A stretch of DNA of 49,024 nt from Candidatus Stoquefichus massiliensis AP9 (GTDB lineage Bacteria; Bacillota_I; Bacilli_A; Erysipelotrichales; Coprobacillaceae). The translations under genes were made by a program, and so were the position numbers. The notes under the pieces are model-generated. The model was not told the origin of the DNA and searched no databases. It saw only the letters and a list, made by a program, of their open reading frames with translations. Position 1 is the first letter of the stretch, and each line of letters starts with the position of its first letter. Shown piece by piece: positions 7,239-16,476 of this stretch. Location of the stretch: NCBI RefSeq assembly GCF_000455285.1, contig NZ_HG005289.1:255026-304049 (forward strand). The letters are read 5' to 3'.

Positions 7239-8884
7239 TTACTCCATGCATGATGCTTTCATTATATAGCATTGTTTTTTATAAAACGATATACCATATC
7301 CTACAACATGTAAATATCCTTTATTTTTTATACCATCAATATACTTCTTTTCCTTAATCTGTTCTGCTGCCCTAGTAGCATCTTCTAACAATTCTGTCAC
7401 GCTTGATGAATGCTTGCATTCAATCACTATCACCGTTTCAAGCATGGTTGGTGGCAATATACATATATCAAATCTCCCATCCCCAAATTCTCGATTTGAC
7501 TCTACTGTATAATCACTAAATAACCCTACCAAGAATCCATAATAGAAGTTCTCCTGATTATCATAATAACTGATACTGTGATTTAAGATATCATTTAAAA
7601 TGATATTTGCCTCTTCACTCTTTCCTTCTACTAATTTTTGATATAACTCTTTTTTTCTTGATTTTGCATAGAGTATAAAGTACTTCATAAATGACTGCTC
7701 ATAAATCTCATACACTTCTTTGTTTGGTATAATTAGTGAATAGATATGATGGCCTTTATTCTCACTGATTTTCATATATCCTGTCAGCAGTAAAAAACTA
7801 TAAATATTATCTATATCATCCATCTCTCTATATGTTAATTCAAGATTAATATGTTTATCAATAGTTTGACACTGCATTAAGATTCCAATCTCATCTCGTA
7901 ATGTTCTATCTAATCGACTGATATAATCATAAATAATTTCATTACTACTGATATTGGCCCAGAACGATTCAGCATCTGATGATCTGTTTTGAAGTTTTCT
8001 ATGAACATACTTTAATGTGCTCCATGGATTATAGATTTCTGTATTTCCAAACAGATATCCATCATACCATTCCTTCACTTCATCATAAAACTCTGATAAC
8101 TCATAATCATCTAGCATTGTTTTAACTTCATCTTCTGTAAAGCCAAAACATTCACTACTTTCATAGTCAAATATAGAATAGACTATATAGTTATTAAAAC
8201 CTGTAAAGATACTTTCATTGGAGATTTTCAGACATCCTGTCATGATTCCCATTTCTAGAGAGTCATTCGTTTTTAATGCTGAACTAAAGACGCTTGTTAA
8301 AAATTAACCATTACATCATAGTAGTTATTCGCATAGGCTGACTGTAATGGCACATCATATTCATCTATGAGAATAATGACTTCTTGATGATAATATTTAT
8401 ATAAACAATCCAATATCATTTTTAGACTATTTTCAAGTTCAACAAGTGTACTTGTATCATCTCTATACTTTATAAGTCTGTCAATTTCACATTCATTAAG
8501 AATATCACTTTCAAACAATTCACTATACTCATTAATTATATTTGATATAAGAGAAGCAAATTGTTGCTTCTGTTCAGAAAAATTCATAGATTTCATATCC
8601 TTGAGTGTAATAAATATTGTTGGATATTGATTCTGATGTTTCATGGCATTATAATCTTTTGTAATCTTTAATCCATTAAACAAATAAGCATTATCCTTTT
8701 CCTTGTTGGAAAAGAAATAATAAAGCATACTCATGTTTAATGTCTTTCCAAATCTTCTTGGTCTTGTATATGAGATAACCTTTTCATTTATAACACCAGA
8801 AATGAATTGAGTCTTATCAACATAATAATATTTCTTATCTATCATTTCCTTAAAGTTTTCAATTCCTATAGGTATTTTCTTCAT
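7239..8884 (-). pseudogene. AAA-ATPase-like/PD-(D/E)XK nuclease family protein, frameshifted
   Basis: One gene is split by a single-base frameshift. The N-terminal frame (8884-8297, SD AAAGGAA) carries KKIPIGIENF, VDKT, the family's variant P-loop RPRRFGKTLNMSML and the Walker B region IILIDEYDVPL. It then hits a stop at a T5 run (A run 8299-8303 on plus). Adding one T restores VNFLTSVFSSALKTNDSLEMG, which runs straight into the second frame (ending at 7239). That frame carries the nuclease core GRFDICILPP...VIVIECKHSS. Together this is the full AAA-ATPase_like plus PDDEXK_9 architecture, about 548 aa, common in many copies in gut bacteria; function is poorly known. The break could be real, a read error, or a slippage site. 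Confidence 0.8.
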
Positions 8885-8911
8885 AAACAAGATTCCTTTC
8901 TATTTAGAAAA

Positions 8912-8940
8912 ATTATATCACAATAAGCAAACATCATCAA
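8912..8940 (-). promoter_or_regulatory. Predicted sigma-A promoter of the AAA/PD-(D/E)XK gene
   Basis: Minus strand TTGATG (8940-8935), 17 bp, TATAAT (8917-8912), with an extended -10 TGA in front. The ATG is 28 bp downstream of the -10. Confidence 0.6.
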
Positions 8941-9006
8941 TGCTATAAGCAAATATATTTCATAAAATATTTGACAATACTCACTCCCTTATGGAAAATG
9001 AAACGA

Positions 9007-9037
9007 ATAAAAAATGACAGATATTTCTATCCGTCAT
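9007..9037 (-). terminator. Terminator of the VanZ-like gene, overlapping its stop codon
   Basis: ATGACGGATA and TATCTGTCAT (9037-9014 on minus) form a 10-bp stem with one G-U pair and a 4-nt loop, followed by T6. The TAG stop codon of the gene lies at the stem-loop boundary. Confidence 0.8.
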
Positions 9038-9560
9038 AAGCACCTTTAATTAATCCTTTATGTTTCTGATATTTTGTCATAATTGTATAAAGAATACAAT
9101 AAAGAACCAAAGCTGCTATAATTCCTAGTAATGCTCCAGATGTATCAATCATACAATCAGTAAAACTTGCTCCTCTGCCATCTACAAACATTTGATGAAA
9201 TTCATCACTTAATGCATATAAGAAACAAAATAAAGCAGATATAAACATACGTAATGACATTTTTATATTAAATGTAAACAAAACAATCATAACATTAATA
9301 CTTAATACAAAATATATACTCATATGTGCTAGTTTTCTAAAAAAGAGTTCAATAAGTGCATAATGTTCTGGTGTAATTGAGATTGTTAAATCTTTACCAG
9401 TAAAGTGATAGACAGCTTTATTAAATATTTGTACACACATATCACTTAATTCATGGGATGATGTTCCTGTATCCATAGAAAATCTAAAAATAACAATCAT
9501 CCAAATGAGTGTTGTCAGTATCGCTATAATTCTTAAACGAAATTTAATTTTAGGATTCAT
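9027..9560 (-). CDS. VanZ-like family membrane protein
   Basis: 177 residues with an AAGGAGG site directly upstream. Family features are visible: WMIVIFRFSMDTG near the start, then FFRKLAHMSIYFVLSI, and ALSDEFHQMFVDGRGAS followed by DCMIDTSGALLG. This ordered set of conserved residues defines VanZ-like proteins. Four or five membrane helices. VanZ gives low-level teicoplanin resistance in enterococci, but most homologues have no known function. It is a single gene with its own promoter (9584-9612) and terminator, so no operon partner is indicated; the next gene upstream encodes an LCP wall-assembly protein. Confidence 0.88.
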   Translation of the reverse strand: MNPKIKFRLRIIAILTTLIWMIVIFRFSMDTGTSSHELSDMCVQIFNKAVYHFTGKDLTISITPEHYALIELFFRKLAHMSIYFVLSINVMIVLFTFNIKMSLRMFISALFCFLYALSDEFHQMFVDGRGASFTDCMIDTSGALLGIIAALVLYCILYTIMTKYQKHKGLIKGAYDG

Positions 9561-9583
9561 ATAAACCTCCTTATTTTAATAGC

Positions 9584-9612
9584 ATTATAAACATCTTGTG
9601 GTATAATCTCAA
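9584..9612 (-). promoter_or_regulatory. Predicted sigma-A promoter of the VanZ-like gene
   Basis: Minus strand TTGAGA (9612-9607), 17 bp, TATAAT (9589-9584); start codon 24 bp beyond the -10. Confidence 0.65.
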
Positions 9613-9635
9613 GAAATAAATTCTTAATATTTTCT

Positions 9636-9663
9636 TAAGAAAAAGGATGCTGGTTGCATCCTT
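9636..9663 (-). terminator. Terminator of the LCP gene
   Basis: Minus strand AAGGATGC, 5-nt loop, GCATCCTT, then TTTCTT; six bases after the LCP stop codon. Confidence 0.8.
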
Positions 9664-9668
9664 AAATA

Positions 9669-11093
9669 TTATTTTCCATTTAAAACATTATCAATTCTCT
9701 CTTTAACTGCTTTTAATTCACCATTATTTGGATAAAAATAATATAAATAATTAGAATTCACTTCATCATTATGCCATTTATACTCACCCTCAATAGAATG
9801 ATTTTCCATAGTTTGAAGTTTTGGCAACAAATCTAAAACAATCTGATATGCTTTAACAAAATCTTCTTTAGGAAGATTTGTTGTAAAATTATTTTCCAAT
9901 GAATTGATAACACTCATTGCATGATCATAAGTTGGTTCTTGAGCAAATTTTGTAAAAATACCTTTAATTAATTCCATTTGCTGATAACCTCGAGATCTTT
10001 CATTCAACGGTAACATCTTACGTGCTCTAGCAAACATTAAAGCTTTAGGACCATCAACATCATTATATCCCTTCACAAACTTATATCCACCTGCATTATA
10101 TGTATAATGACTATAGACTTTAACACCACCTAATGCATCAACCAAATCAGTTAATCCTGTAAAATTAATTTTTGCATAATAATTAATTTCAACATCCAAT
10201 GCCTTTTCAATACTTGCAATAGAGGATTGAATTCCTCCCCACCATCCACTATAAGATAACTTACTGCTTGCATCTTTACATGGAATATAAACAAATAAAT
10301 CTCTTGGAACAACTTGCATATTCACTTGTTTCGTCTTAGGATTCACAGTTAATAAAATATTCACATCACCTCTACCTACAGAGTTAATATTATCTCCTGA
10401 AGATAAATCTGCTCCCTGAAAGTAAATAGTAAATGGTTCTGATGAAATATTAACACTTTTTGCATTGACACTATCAAAAGGATAATCCTTAGATAAAATG
10501 ACTTTAATTTGGTCATTATAATTTTCATCTACAGATGATAAGTCACTTTTACTTAAATTTGTTAATACTAATAAATCAATATCTTTATTCTTTAAATCAG
10601 TATATGCTTTTTCCATATTCTTATATGGATATTCTTTCTTTACAGTTTTATTATTTTCTTTTAATATTTCAGAAGAACGTGTATAAGCTGTATCATCTTC
10701 CTGTAAATAAGCAATAGATAACTTATTAAAATCTTGTTCTTTTGTAATTGATGAATCTTTTAATGCAACAATTTGAACTGTTTCTACTTCATTTGTTTCT
10801 GTTACTTTATCTGTAAAAGTTGTCACCTTATGAGTTGCAAAAACTCCTGCGATTAAACATCCACAAACAATCATTTCCAATACTATACTTACTTTTGGAA
10901 TCTTATAATGACTTAACCATAACAATCCCAATACAACAATAAATACTATCAATCCAATCATTAATATATTTGTAGGAATATAAATGTACAACTGAAATAA
11001 ACAGTAAATTCCTAGAATAACAATGATAGCCAATAATGCTAATGTAATCTTCGCCCAAATAGATTCCTTTAAATAATCTAAATATTTATTCAT
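9669..11093 (-). CDS. LytR-CpsA-Psr (LCP) family phosphotransferase
   Basis: The start is placed at ATG 11093 with SD GAGGG; a GTG 12 bp further up is less likely. Three N-terminal membrane helices (to about residue 87) lead to an outside region. Residues of about 95-210 are an extra domain I cannot assign. The LCP catalytic domain follows: FQGADLSSGD with GRGDVNILLTVNP, VVPRDLFVYIP, KINFTGLTDLVDALGGV, and FARARK...NERSRGYQQ (the conserved Arg residues that bind the polyprenyl pyrophosphate). LCP enzymes attach wall teichoic acids or capsule from lipid carriers to peptidoglycan. The capsule operon starting near 33 kb would provide a substrate. Monocistronic. Confidence 0.88.
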   Translation of the reverse strand: MNKYLDYLKESIWAKITLALLAIIVILGIYCLFQLYIYIPTNILMIGLIVFIVVLGLLWLSHYKIPKVSIVLEMIVCGCLIAGVFATHKVTTFTDKVTETNEVETVQIVALKDSSITKEQDFNKLSIAYLQEDDTAYTRSSEILKENNKTVKKEYPYKNMEKAYTDLKNKDIDLLVLTNLSKSDLSSVDENYNDQIKVILSKDYPFDSVNAKSVNISSEPFTIYFQGADLSSGDNINSVGRGDVNILLTVNPKTKQVNMQVVPRDLFVYIPCKDASSKLSYSGWWGGIQSSIASIEKALDVEINYYAKINFTGLTDLVDALGGVKVYSHYTYNAGGYKFVKGYNDVDGPKALMFARARKMLPLNERSRGYQQMELIKGIFTKFAQEPTYDHAMSVINSLENNFTTNLPKEDFVKAYQIVLDLLPKLQTMENHSIEGEYKWHNDEVNSNYLYYFYPNNGELKAVKERIDNVLNGK

Positions 11094-11162
11094 GATATCC
11101 CTCACTTTCTAAACATACATACTTTATCATATTTAGACAAAATATACAAATCATTCTCAATG

Positions 11163-11193
11163 AAAGAAAAGTCAGAAAATTATTTTTCTGACT
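11163..11193 (-). terminator. Terminator of the DUF2325 gene, containing its stop codon
   Basis: AGTCAGAAAA, 4-nt loop, TTTTCTGACT, then TTTCTTT on the minus strand. The stop codon (11180-11182) lies in the loop. Confidence 0.8.
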
Positions 11194-13495
11194 CATACTT
11201 TTCCATTAATATTTGCGCAATAACTTGTTCAGACTTTTCAAGATTTGTATACGGTATATAATCCCAAGGAATCTCATTTTTAGATAAAACACTGATTGCT
11301 CTATTATACATATCATGTGTCATAAACTTATAATAAACAAAGACATGATCAGCATTCACTAATACAGCACTATTAATATGAGAAGACTGAGATAAAATCT
11401 TTAATGAAGGATATTTCTGTTTCAATTTCTCTCTTGTATGAATATGTCCTCCAATAATAACTATATTTTTATCATTTATAAGTGTACTAATATCTACTGA
11501 TTCATTAGTCTGAATCTCGTCTCCTTGCTGCATTTCAAAAATTAAATTTCGGAGTTTAAATAACTCATCTTGGCTTCTTTTCAATTCTTCTATTTCTTGA
11601 CTCTTTTGAGTTAATTGTTTATTTAATGATGAAATCTCTTGTTTATAACATTTTAATTCTTGTTCAAGAAGTTTTATATCTTTATCATGATTTTCTTTCT
11701 TTTTTGGTTTCTTTGAAGAAATACTTTCTATTTGCTGATTCTTTATTTGAATGATTTCATCTTTCTCCTGAATGATTTGATTTAAAGATTCAGCATAAGT
11801 ATCATGTTGAATCTGTTGTCTAAGTGGCATAAATTCTTGATAACAAGTAACATCTTCAATCATATGAAAAATACAGCTTACATAGACTAATTCATCAATC
11901 TGATCTTCTAAAGATTGTTTAAAGAAATCTTCTTTACCAACCATATACATATATGTAATCAACTTATATCTATTATCATGTAAAAGAATATCAAAATCAC
12001 TTGGTGACATAAAGAAATGAAGTGACTTCCCAGTTAAAAGGAATAATGCTTCTAACTGCTGAAAACGTTTAAAAAACAAATGATCTTTTTGTTGATTATA
12101 GTAATCCATTAAATCATTATATTTCTTTTCAATATCAAAAATCTGTTTTTTAAATTTATAATCTACATCTTCAATATCATAATGATTTAAATAACATATA
12201 ACATCACTCTCAACATTAGTCAAAACTATCTGATATGTCCTATACATATCTTCAAAATTTCTAATAAATGGAGAATATCCTGCAATACCCTTCGCATCTT
12301 TCAGATAACTCATCACAAATAAATCAGCCAATTCACATATATCATACATATTAAATAGAGTAATTCCTGTTGTTTCATACATCTTAGTCATTTCCAGATT
12401 CATTTGAATGAAATCAAAATGATCATAATCAGCTAAAATCACTTTTTTTACTCTTCGACTAACAGCTGGATTATCAATCTTTAATAAAACAGCTAAAACA
12501 ATATCATTATAATACTGATCTTTTGGAGATAATTGAAATAAATCAGATGACATATCTAAATAATCCTCATTAATTGGATCTTCTCTTAACTCAAGAAATT
12601 GCTGATAACACTCTGGAATTTCTTTCATAATAGACTTAAAATCATTGATCCTTGTATATTGCAATATCTGAGTTTTTCTATGCCATAAATAGAATGCTAA
12701 TAAATTAAGAAATTCAATGGCTATATCATAAGCCTCATTATATTCATCTTCAACTTCCATTCCAGAAAAAACACTTCCATCTATTTCTAGATCACTTGCT
12801 TCAAAAAAACGCAGTGTTAAATATTCTACAATATCTACCTTTTTCACTTTCTTCATACCAGTTACAAAATGATAAGTCATCTTAATTTTATCATAATATT
12901 CATAAAACTTATTTTCATCATACATAAAATACTTCTTGTAAATAGGCTTTAATTGATTTATTATTTTTTCTTCTTTTTGATTTATTTCTTCATCTGTATT
13001 AATTGAAGAAAGAAAATCAGCAAATTCTTGTTCACTAACATCTTGACTATCTTTATCGAACATTTCTGCAGCTGCTTCATAAAGAAAATTTTCTATTTTT
13101 TCATTTTCTTCAGACCACTCCTTATGATATTCTTCATCTTCTAAATCATCTAATTCTTGGCTAACTTTTTGTATTTTATCATCCAATGTTTTTTCGTTTT
13201 CATCAAAACGTTTATTTACCTCATCATTTGATAATAAAAATAAATCCTGTATCTCTTTTTGAAGTTGTAAACATCTCTCTTCATCGTCTAATGAAATAAT
13301 ATACTTCGCATGAATCTTCTGATATAACTGAAAACGACGATAATCTTTTTCATTGATTTCATCTATCTTTCCATCAAACAAAGGCTGAAGAATAATCATA
13401 ATCATTTGCTTAAATTCCTTTTCCAAATGTTCTTCATCAACACTTTCCTCAAAAATATCCATATATTTTTCTTTAAATATATTCTGATGACACAT
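11180..13495 (-). CDS. Large coiled-coil protein with C-terminal DUF2325 domain
   Basis: 771 residues. The first about 600 are mostly helical, acidic and Lys/Glu rich, with no domain I recognise. Residues of about 600-665 form a coiled coil (KDIKLLEQELKCYKQEISSL and on). The last about 95 are a DUF2325 domain: NIVIIGGHIHTREKLKQKYP, ...SAVLVNADHVFVYYKFMTHD, and a C-terminal IPYTN. DUF2325 is a small Rossmann-like fold of unknown function, usually found in much shorter proteins. Start: the SD is weak at both ATG 13495 and the internal ATG 12 codons in. Twenty-one bases separate it from the upstream small gene, so both probably form an operon. Cytoplasmic; no signal peptide. Confidence 0.8.
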   Translation of the reverse strand: MCHQNIFKEKYMDIFEESVDEEHLEKEFKQMIMIILQPLFDGKIDEINEKDYRRFQLYQKIHAKYIISLDDEERCLQLQKEIQDLFLLSNDEVNKRFDENEKTLDDKIQKVSQELDDLEDEEYHKEWSEENEKIENFLYEAAAEMFDKDSQDVSEQEFADFLSSINTDEEINQKEEKIINQLKPIYKKYFMYDENKFYEYYDKIKMTYHFVTGMKKVKKVDIVEYLTLRFFEASDLEIDGSVFSGMEVEDEYNEAYDIAIEFLNLLAFYLWHRKTQILQYTRINDFKSIMKEIPECYQQFLELREDPINEDYLDMSSDLFQLSPKDQYYNDIVLAVLLKIDNPAVSRRVKKVILADYDHFDFIQMNLEMTKMYETTGITLFNMYDICELADLFVMSYLKDAKGIAGYSPFIRNFEDMYRTYQIVLTNVESDVICYLNHYDIEDVDYKFKKQIFDIEKKYNDLMDYYNQQKDHLFFKRFQQLEALFLLTGKSLHFFMSPSDFDILLHDNRYKLITYMYMVGKEDFFKQSLEDQIDELVYVSCIFHMIEDVTCYQEFMPLRQQIQHDTYAESLNQIIQEKDEIIQIKNQQIESISSKKPKKKENHDKDIKLLEQELKCYKQEISSLNKQLTQKSQEIEELKRSQDELFKLRNLIFEMQQGDEIQTNESVDISTLINDKNIVIIGGHIHTREKLKQKYPSLKILSQSSHINSAVLVNADHVFVYYKFMTHDMYNRAISVLSKNEIPWDYIPYTNLEKSEQVIAQILMEKYESEK

Positions 13496-13516
13496 AACAC
13501 AAACTTTCAGAATAAT

Positions 13517-13855
13517 TTAAGCAATAAATAACCCAATCATTTTATTGGTATAACTCTGACTAAAACGCTGAAAACAACCTTCTCTCTTTAAATCTTTTAT
13601 AAAATATCTTAAGTATGTACTGCGCAATGCCTTGCTTGCTCTTTCTTCAAAATTATGAAAATATCTTGCATAACTTTCTAATTTCTTATTCATAAAATCA
13701 TAACTATCTATATCTTTATGATACTTTCCAAAATAATCATCAAGTTCCTTTACACCTATTTGAAAATCTTCAAATAAAAAATATGTTGTTTCAAGAAAAC
13801 TTGATTCATCATTAACTATTTCTTCTGGAATATTATCTTTTTCTATTATATTCAA
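13517..13855 (-). CDS. Small helical protein of unknown function, upstream partner of the DUF2325 gene
   Basis: 112 residues, acidic at the N-terminus and basic at the C-terminus, with helical stretches (FLFEDFQIGVKELDDYF, NKKLESYARYFHNFEERASK). I recognise no domain. The only in-frame start is a TTG at 13855, since an in-frame TAA lies five codons upstream; the SD is a weak AAGGTAG. Codon use matches the neighbours. Tight linkage to the DUF2325 gene suggests a joint role. It may be the N-terminal piece of a once longer reading frame. Confidence 0.6.
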   Translation of the reverse strand: MNIIEKDNIPEEIVNDESSFLETTYFLFEDFQIGVKELDDYFGKYHKDIDSYDFMNKKLESYARYFHNFEERASKALRSTYLRYFIKDLKREGCFQRFSQSYTNKMIGLFIA

Positions 13856-13938
13856 TGTCAGCCATCTACCTTATATACAGAATATCATAACTCAATCCTT
13901 AATTCTACGTTTTCTCATTTCAATATCATAATAATTTT

Positions 13939-14745
13939 TTAAACAAAACACCTCATTAAATCTTTATATGTATCCCTTTCATCAATCAATTCATCTATTT
14001 CATACATTTCTTCTTCATTAAAATTCATTAACCAATGACTTGCATCTACATGATATTTTCTCATGATTCTTTTTTGTATCATGTTTCATACTGCTTCTTT
14101 TTTGCTTTCTTCCATTTTCATCTGATCCAAAGATTTCATAATTCACTTTCATATAAGTTACCATTCCTTCTTTTTCTTCATAGTCAATACCTTCTATATT
14201 ATTGTTTGCCATTAAATAAATCACTCCTTCAAATTCATTGAGCTTTCTTTTGCTATTCTATTGATGTTTTTTAAGATTCACGAGACGAAGATACATAATG
14301 CAATGGCTAATTTTTTCATCCTTAACATATCGAAATGATATATGACTGATAAGTTCATCACTATTTTTCTGATTGATAAACAGTATCAAATGAAATTCTT
14401 TAATCTTTTGATAATCCTTTTGATTGTCTATCATCTGTGAAACTATATTCTTGCACAGATAATACTGAAATATCTTGCTTTGACAGATATTAAGGGTACT
14501 TTGTACATCTCCGGATCTAGAAAATAATTATCATGTATAATAAAAGTATCAATGATAATCTTCTTATCAGTAGATATAAGAACGACTGGTTCCCCATTAC
14601 CTATTCTTATACCATCAGTAATGAGATAGGTAATATTTTCTATCAGAGACCTTCTAAAGTTCAAACTTTCATCACCTACCTTTCCACAGTAAAACTTAAA
14701 GAACAAATCATCTTTATAATCTCATTTTGTTTTTTCTTTTTCTAT
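13939..14745 (-). pseudogene. Decayed Rpn-family/PD-(D/E)XK putative transposase
   Basis: A good SD (AGGAGG, 14758-14753) precedes an ATA where an ATG would be expected (14745). The frame then runs KEKTK-stop-DYKDDLFFKFYCG..., with a TGA at 14724-14722, and continues RRSLIENITYLITDGIRI...DKKIIIDTFIIHDN to 14443. A frame change gives VSQMIDNQKDYQKIKEFHLI and SHISFRYVKDEKISH (to about 14265). A third segment (14224-14018) reads EKEGMVTYMKVNYEIFGSDE. A last shift gives HVDASHWLMNF...LIDERD to a stop at 13939. The order matches Rpn-type proteins (PF12784): RR..LIE, DK.iiLD, DY..ik..i.I, ISHYSFR. Assignment from memory; the decay itself is plain. Confidence 0.6.
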
Positions 14746-14838
14746 AAATTAACCTCCTACTTCTTATATACGCTTTTTTTCAAAATTTTTTATGAAAACT
14801 TCAGACAATTATAATTGCATAAAGCAACTATCAAATAT

Positions 14839-14863
14839 AAAAAGAAAGTACCATCTCTGGTAC
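14839..14863 (-). terminator. Terminator at the end of the polysaccharide operon
   Basis: Minus strand GTACCA-GAGA-TGGTAC then TTTCTTTTT. It lies about 145 bp past the wzx stop. Apart from this hairpin I see nothing coding in 14746-15008. Confidence 0.65.
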
Positions 14864-15008
14864 TCAAATATGAATCTTCATATAATCATTTCTTGGATTT
14901 TTGCAATTAATATTTCTTCTTGTTTGATATTTGATACATGAGTATAGATTTGTGTAATAAAAATGAAAGCATCAAGTTATACTTTTTTTAGAAGATTCTA
15001 TAATTTGA

Positions 15009-16472
15009 TTATTTATATAAATATTTTTTAAAAATTAATACAACATTACTTAATATAAGCATTAAAACTATTTCAAAAATAAAAACTATTATTCCATATA
15101 TAAGAAAATCAATGAAAGAATAAATTGGAAATTGAATATAGAAATAAATTATAAAATTAATAACAAACACATTTATCGATATTATTAATAGAGTAATTGT
15201 ATGTCTTACGTTTAATTTAATTATATGATTTTTTAAATAAACTATAAAATATATCAATCTATAACTAATAGCAACTAAAGTTCCTATTGCTACACCTTCT
15301 ATTCCAAAATTTAACAATAATATTATAGAAATAACAATATTCAATATTGCTTCAATTATTGATCCAAAATTTGTTTCTTTAAATTTTCCACCCGCTAGAA
15401 CCAATAGTCTATATGATTCTCTCCCACAGTATACAAATTGTGCACACACCATAACCCACGCAAAAATTGGTCTATAATAATTTACATCATTTATTCCTGA
15501 TGTATATAATTTTACAAAGGGATTTATTAATAGAAGACATGTTGCAAATAATACACAACTTACTTCCCATAATCCCATTTCAAAAGTTTGGAATTTCTTT
15601 CTCAATAATTTTGTGTTTTCCAAAGCAATATATTTTCCAAGAACACTTTGATAACTATTAGACACACTAGCAATTATAGTTCTCATTGCATTTAATGCAA
15701 GCATATATACTGAATACACACTTACTTCTTTAAGTCCCAAACAAAAAGTGATTAAAATTACATCAGTATTCATATTAATAAAATGAGCTAAATTTTGTGA
15801 AAAACCACTCCATCTGTTTTTTAATAATGATGTATCTATATTTGTGTCTTTTATAATTGTATAGTGTTTCTTTACATACCAATTAAATATAAACGGTTGA
15901 ATTAAATATACAATACTGGAACCTAGCTTAACAATATGTATATTAGGTAAAAATTTAATAATTAATATACTTAATATCAAATTAATTATAATTATTAAAA
16001 TCGAAACAATATTACATATATATATTTTCTGATCAGCTTGCAAAAATAATTTATTTGTTATTGAAAATAAATATTGAACTAAAGTAGTTATACTTAGTAT
16101 TAAAACTAACGAACAAGTATATTGATACGAGAATTGATTGAGAGTATAAAATGGATAAAGAAACATTAATAAAAATGTATATATTAAAAATATGATTCCA
16201 ATTTTATAAAAGAAATTTTCACATGCTGTTAATATACTACCTATTAATTTTATATTTCGTTTTTCAATAGGTTTATAAAGTTCAGCAAGAACCACTGCTC
16301 CTAACCCACCTTCCAACAATGAAATAAAACTTAAAAGTTGTGTTATTGATGATATTAATCCATTTACCTCTGAGCCAAAAGAAGAAATAATAAGTCTAGG
16401 TAAAATTAATCCAGCTACAATACTACTAAGCTGCAAAATAAGAGATGTTATAAAATTTAACTTAATTCTCAT
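15009..16472 (-). CDS. wzx: Wzx-type polysaccharide repeat-unit flippase
   Basis: 487 residues with about 12-14 hydrophobic helices spread over the whole length. The start reads LNFITSLILQLSSIVAGLIL-PRLIIS-FG, the usual beginning of Wzx/MATE-like polysaccharide transporters (PF01943/PF13440). It would move undecaprenyl-linked repeat units across the membrane for polymerisation by Wzy. It is the last gene of the operon, 4 bp after the epimerase gene. Confidence 0.85.
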   Translation of the reverse strand: MRIKLNFITSLILQLSSIVAGLILPRLIISSFGSEVNGLISSITQLLSFISLLEGGLGAVVLAELYKPIEKRNIKLIGSILTACENFFYKIGIIFLIYTFLLMFLYPFYTLNQFSYQYTCSLVLILSITTLVQYLFSITNKLFLQADQKIYICNIVSILIIIINLILSILIIKFLPNIHIVKLGSSIVYLIQPFIFNWYVKKHYTIIKDTNIDTSLLKNRWSGFSQNLAHFINMNTDVILITFCLGLKEVSVYSVYMLALNAMRTIIASVSNSYQSVLGKYIALENTKLLRKKFQTFEMGLWEVSCVLFATCLLLINPFVKLYTSGINDVNYYRPIFAWVMVCAQFVYCGRESYRLLVLAGGKFKETNFGSIIEAILNIVISIILLLNFGIEGVAIGTLVAISYRLIYFIVYLKNHIIKLNVRHTITLLIISINVFVINFIIYFYIQFPIYSFIDFLIYGIIVFIFEIVLMLILSNVVLIFKKYLYK

Positions 16473-16476
16473 TTAC

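Noticed and set aside
8918-8990. Two near-identical ATAAGCAAA(C/T)AT words as an operator or repeat array
   Set aside because: Only two copies, in AT-rich intergenic DNA, with no dyad or defined spacing relative to the promoter.
14035-14241. Plus-strand 68-codon ORF and other short ORFs in 14000-14800
   Set aside because: Lie opposite the decaying Rpn-like gene, have no SD and no recognisable domain.
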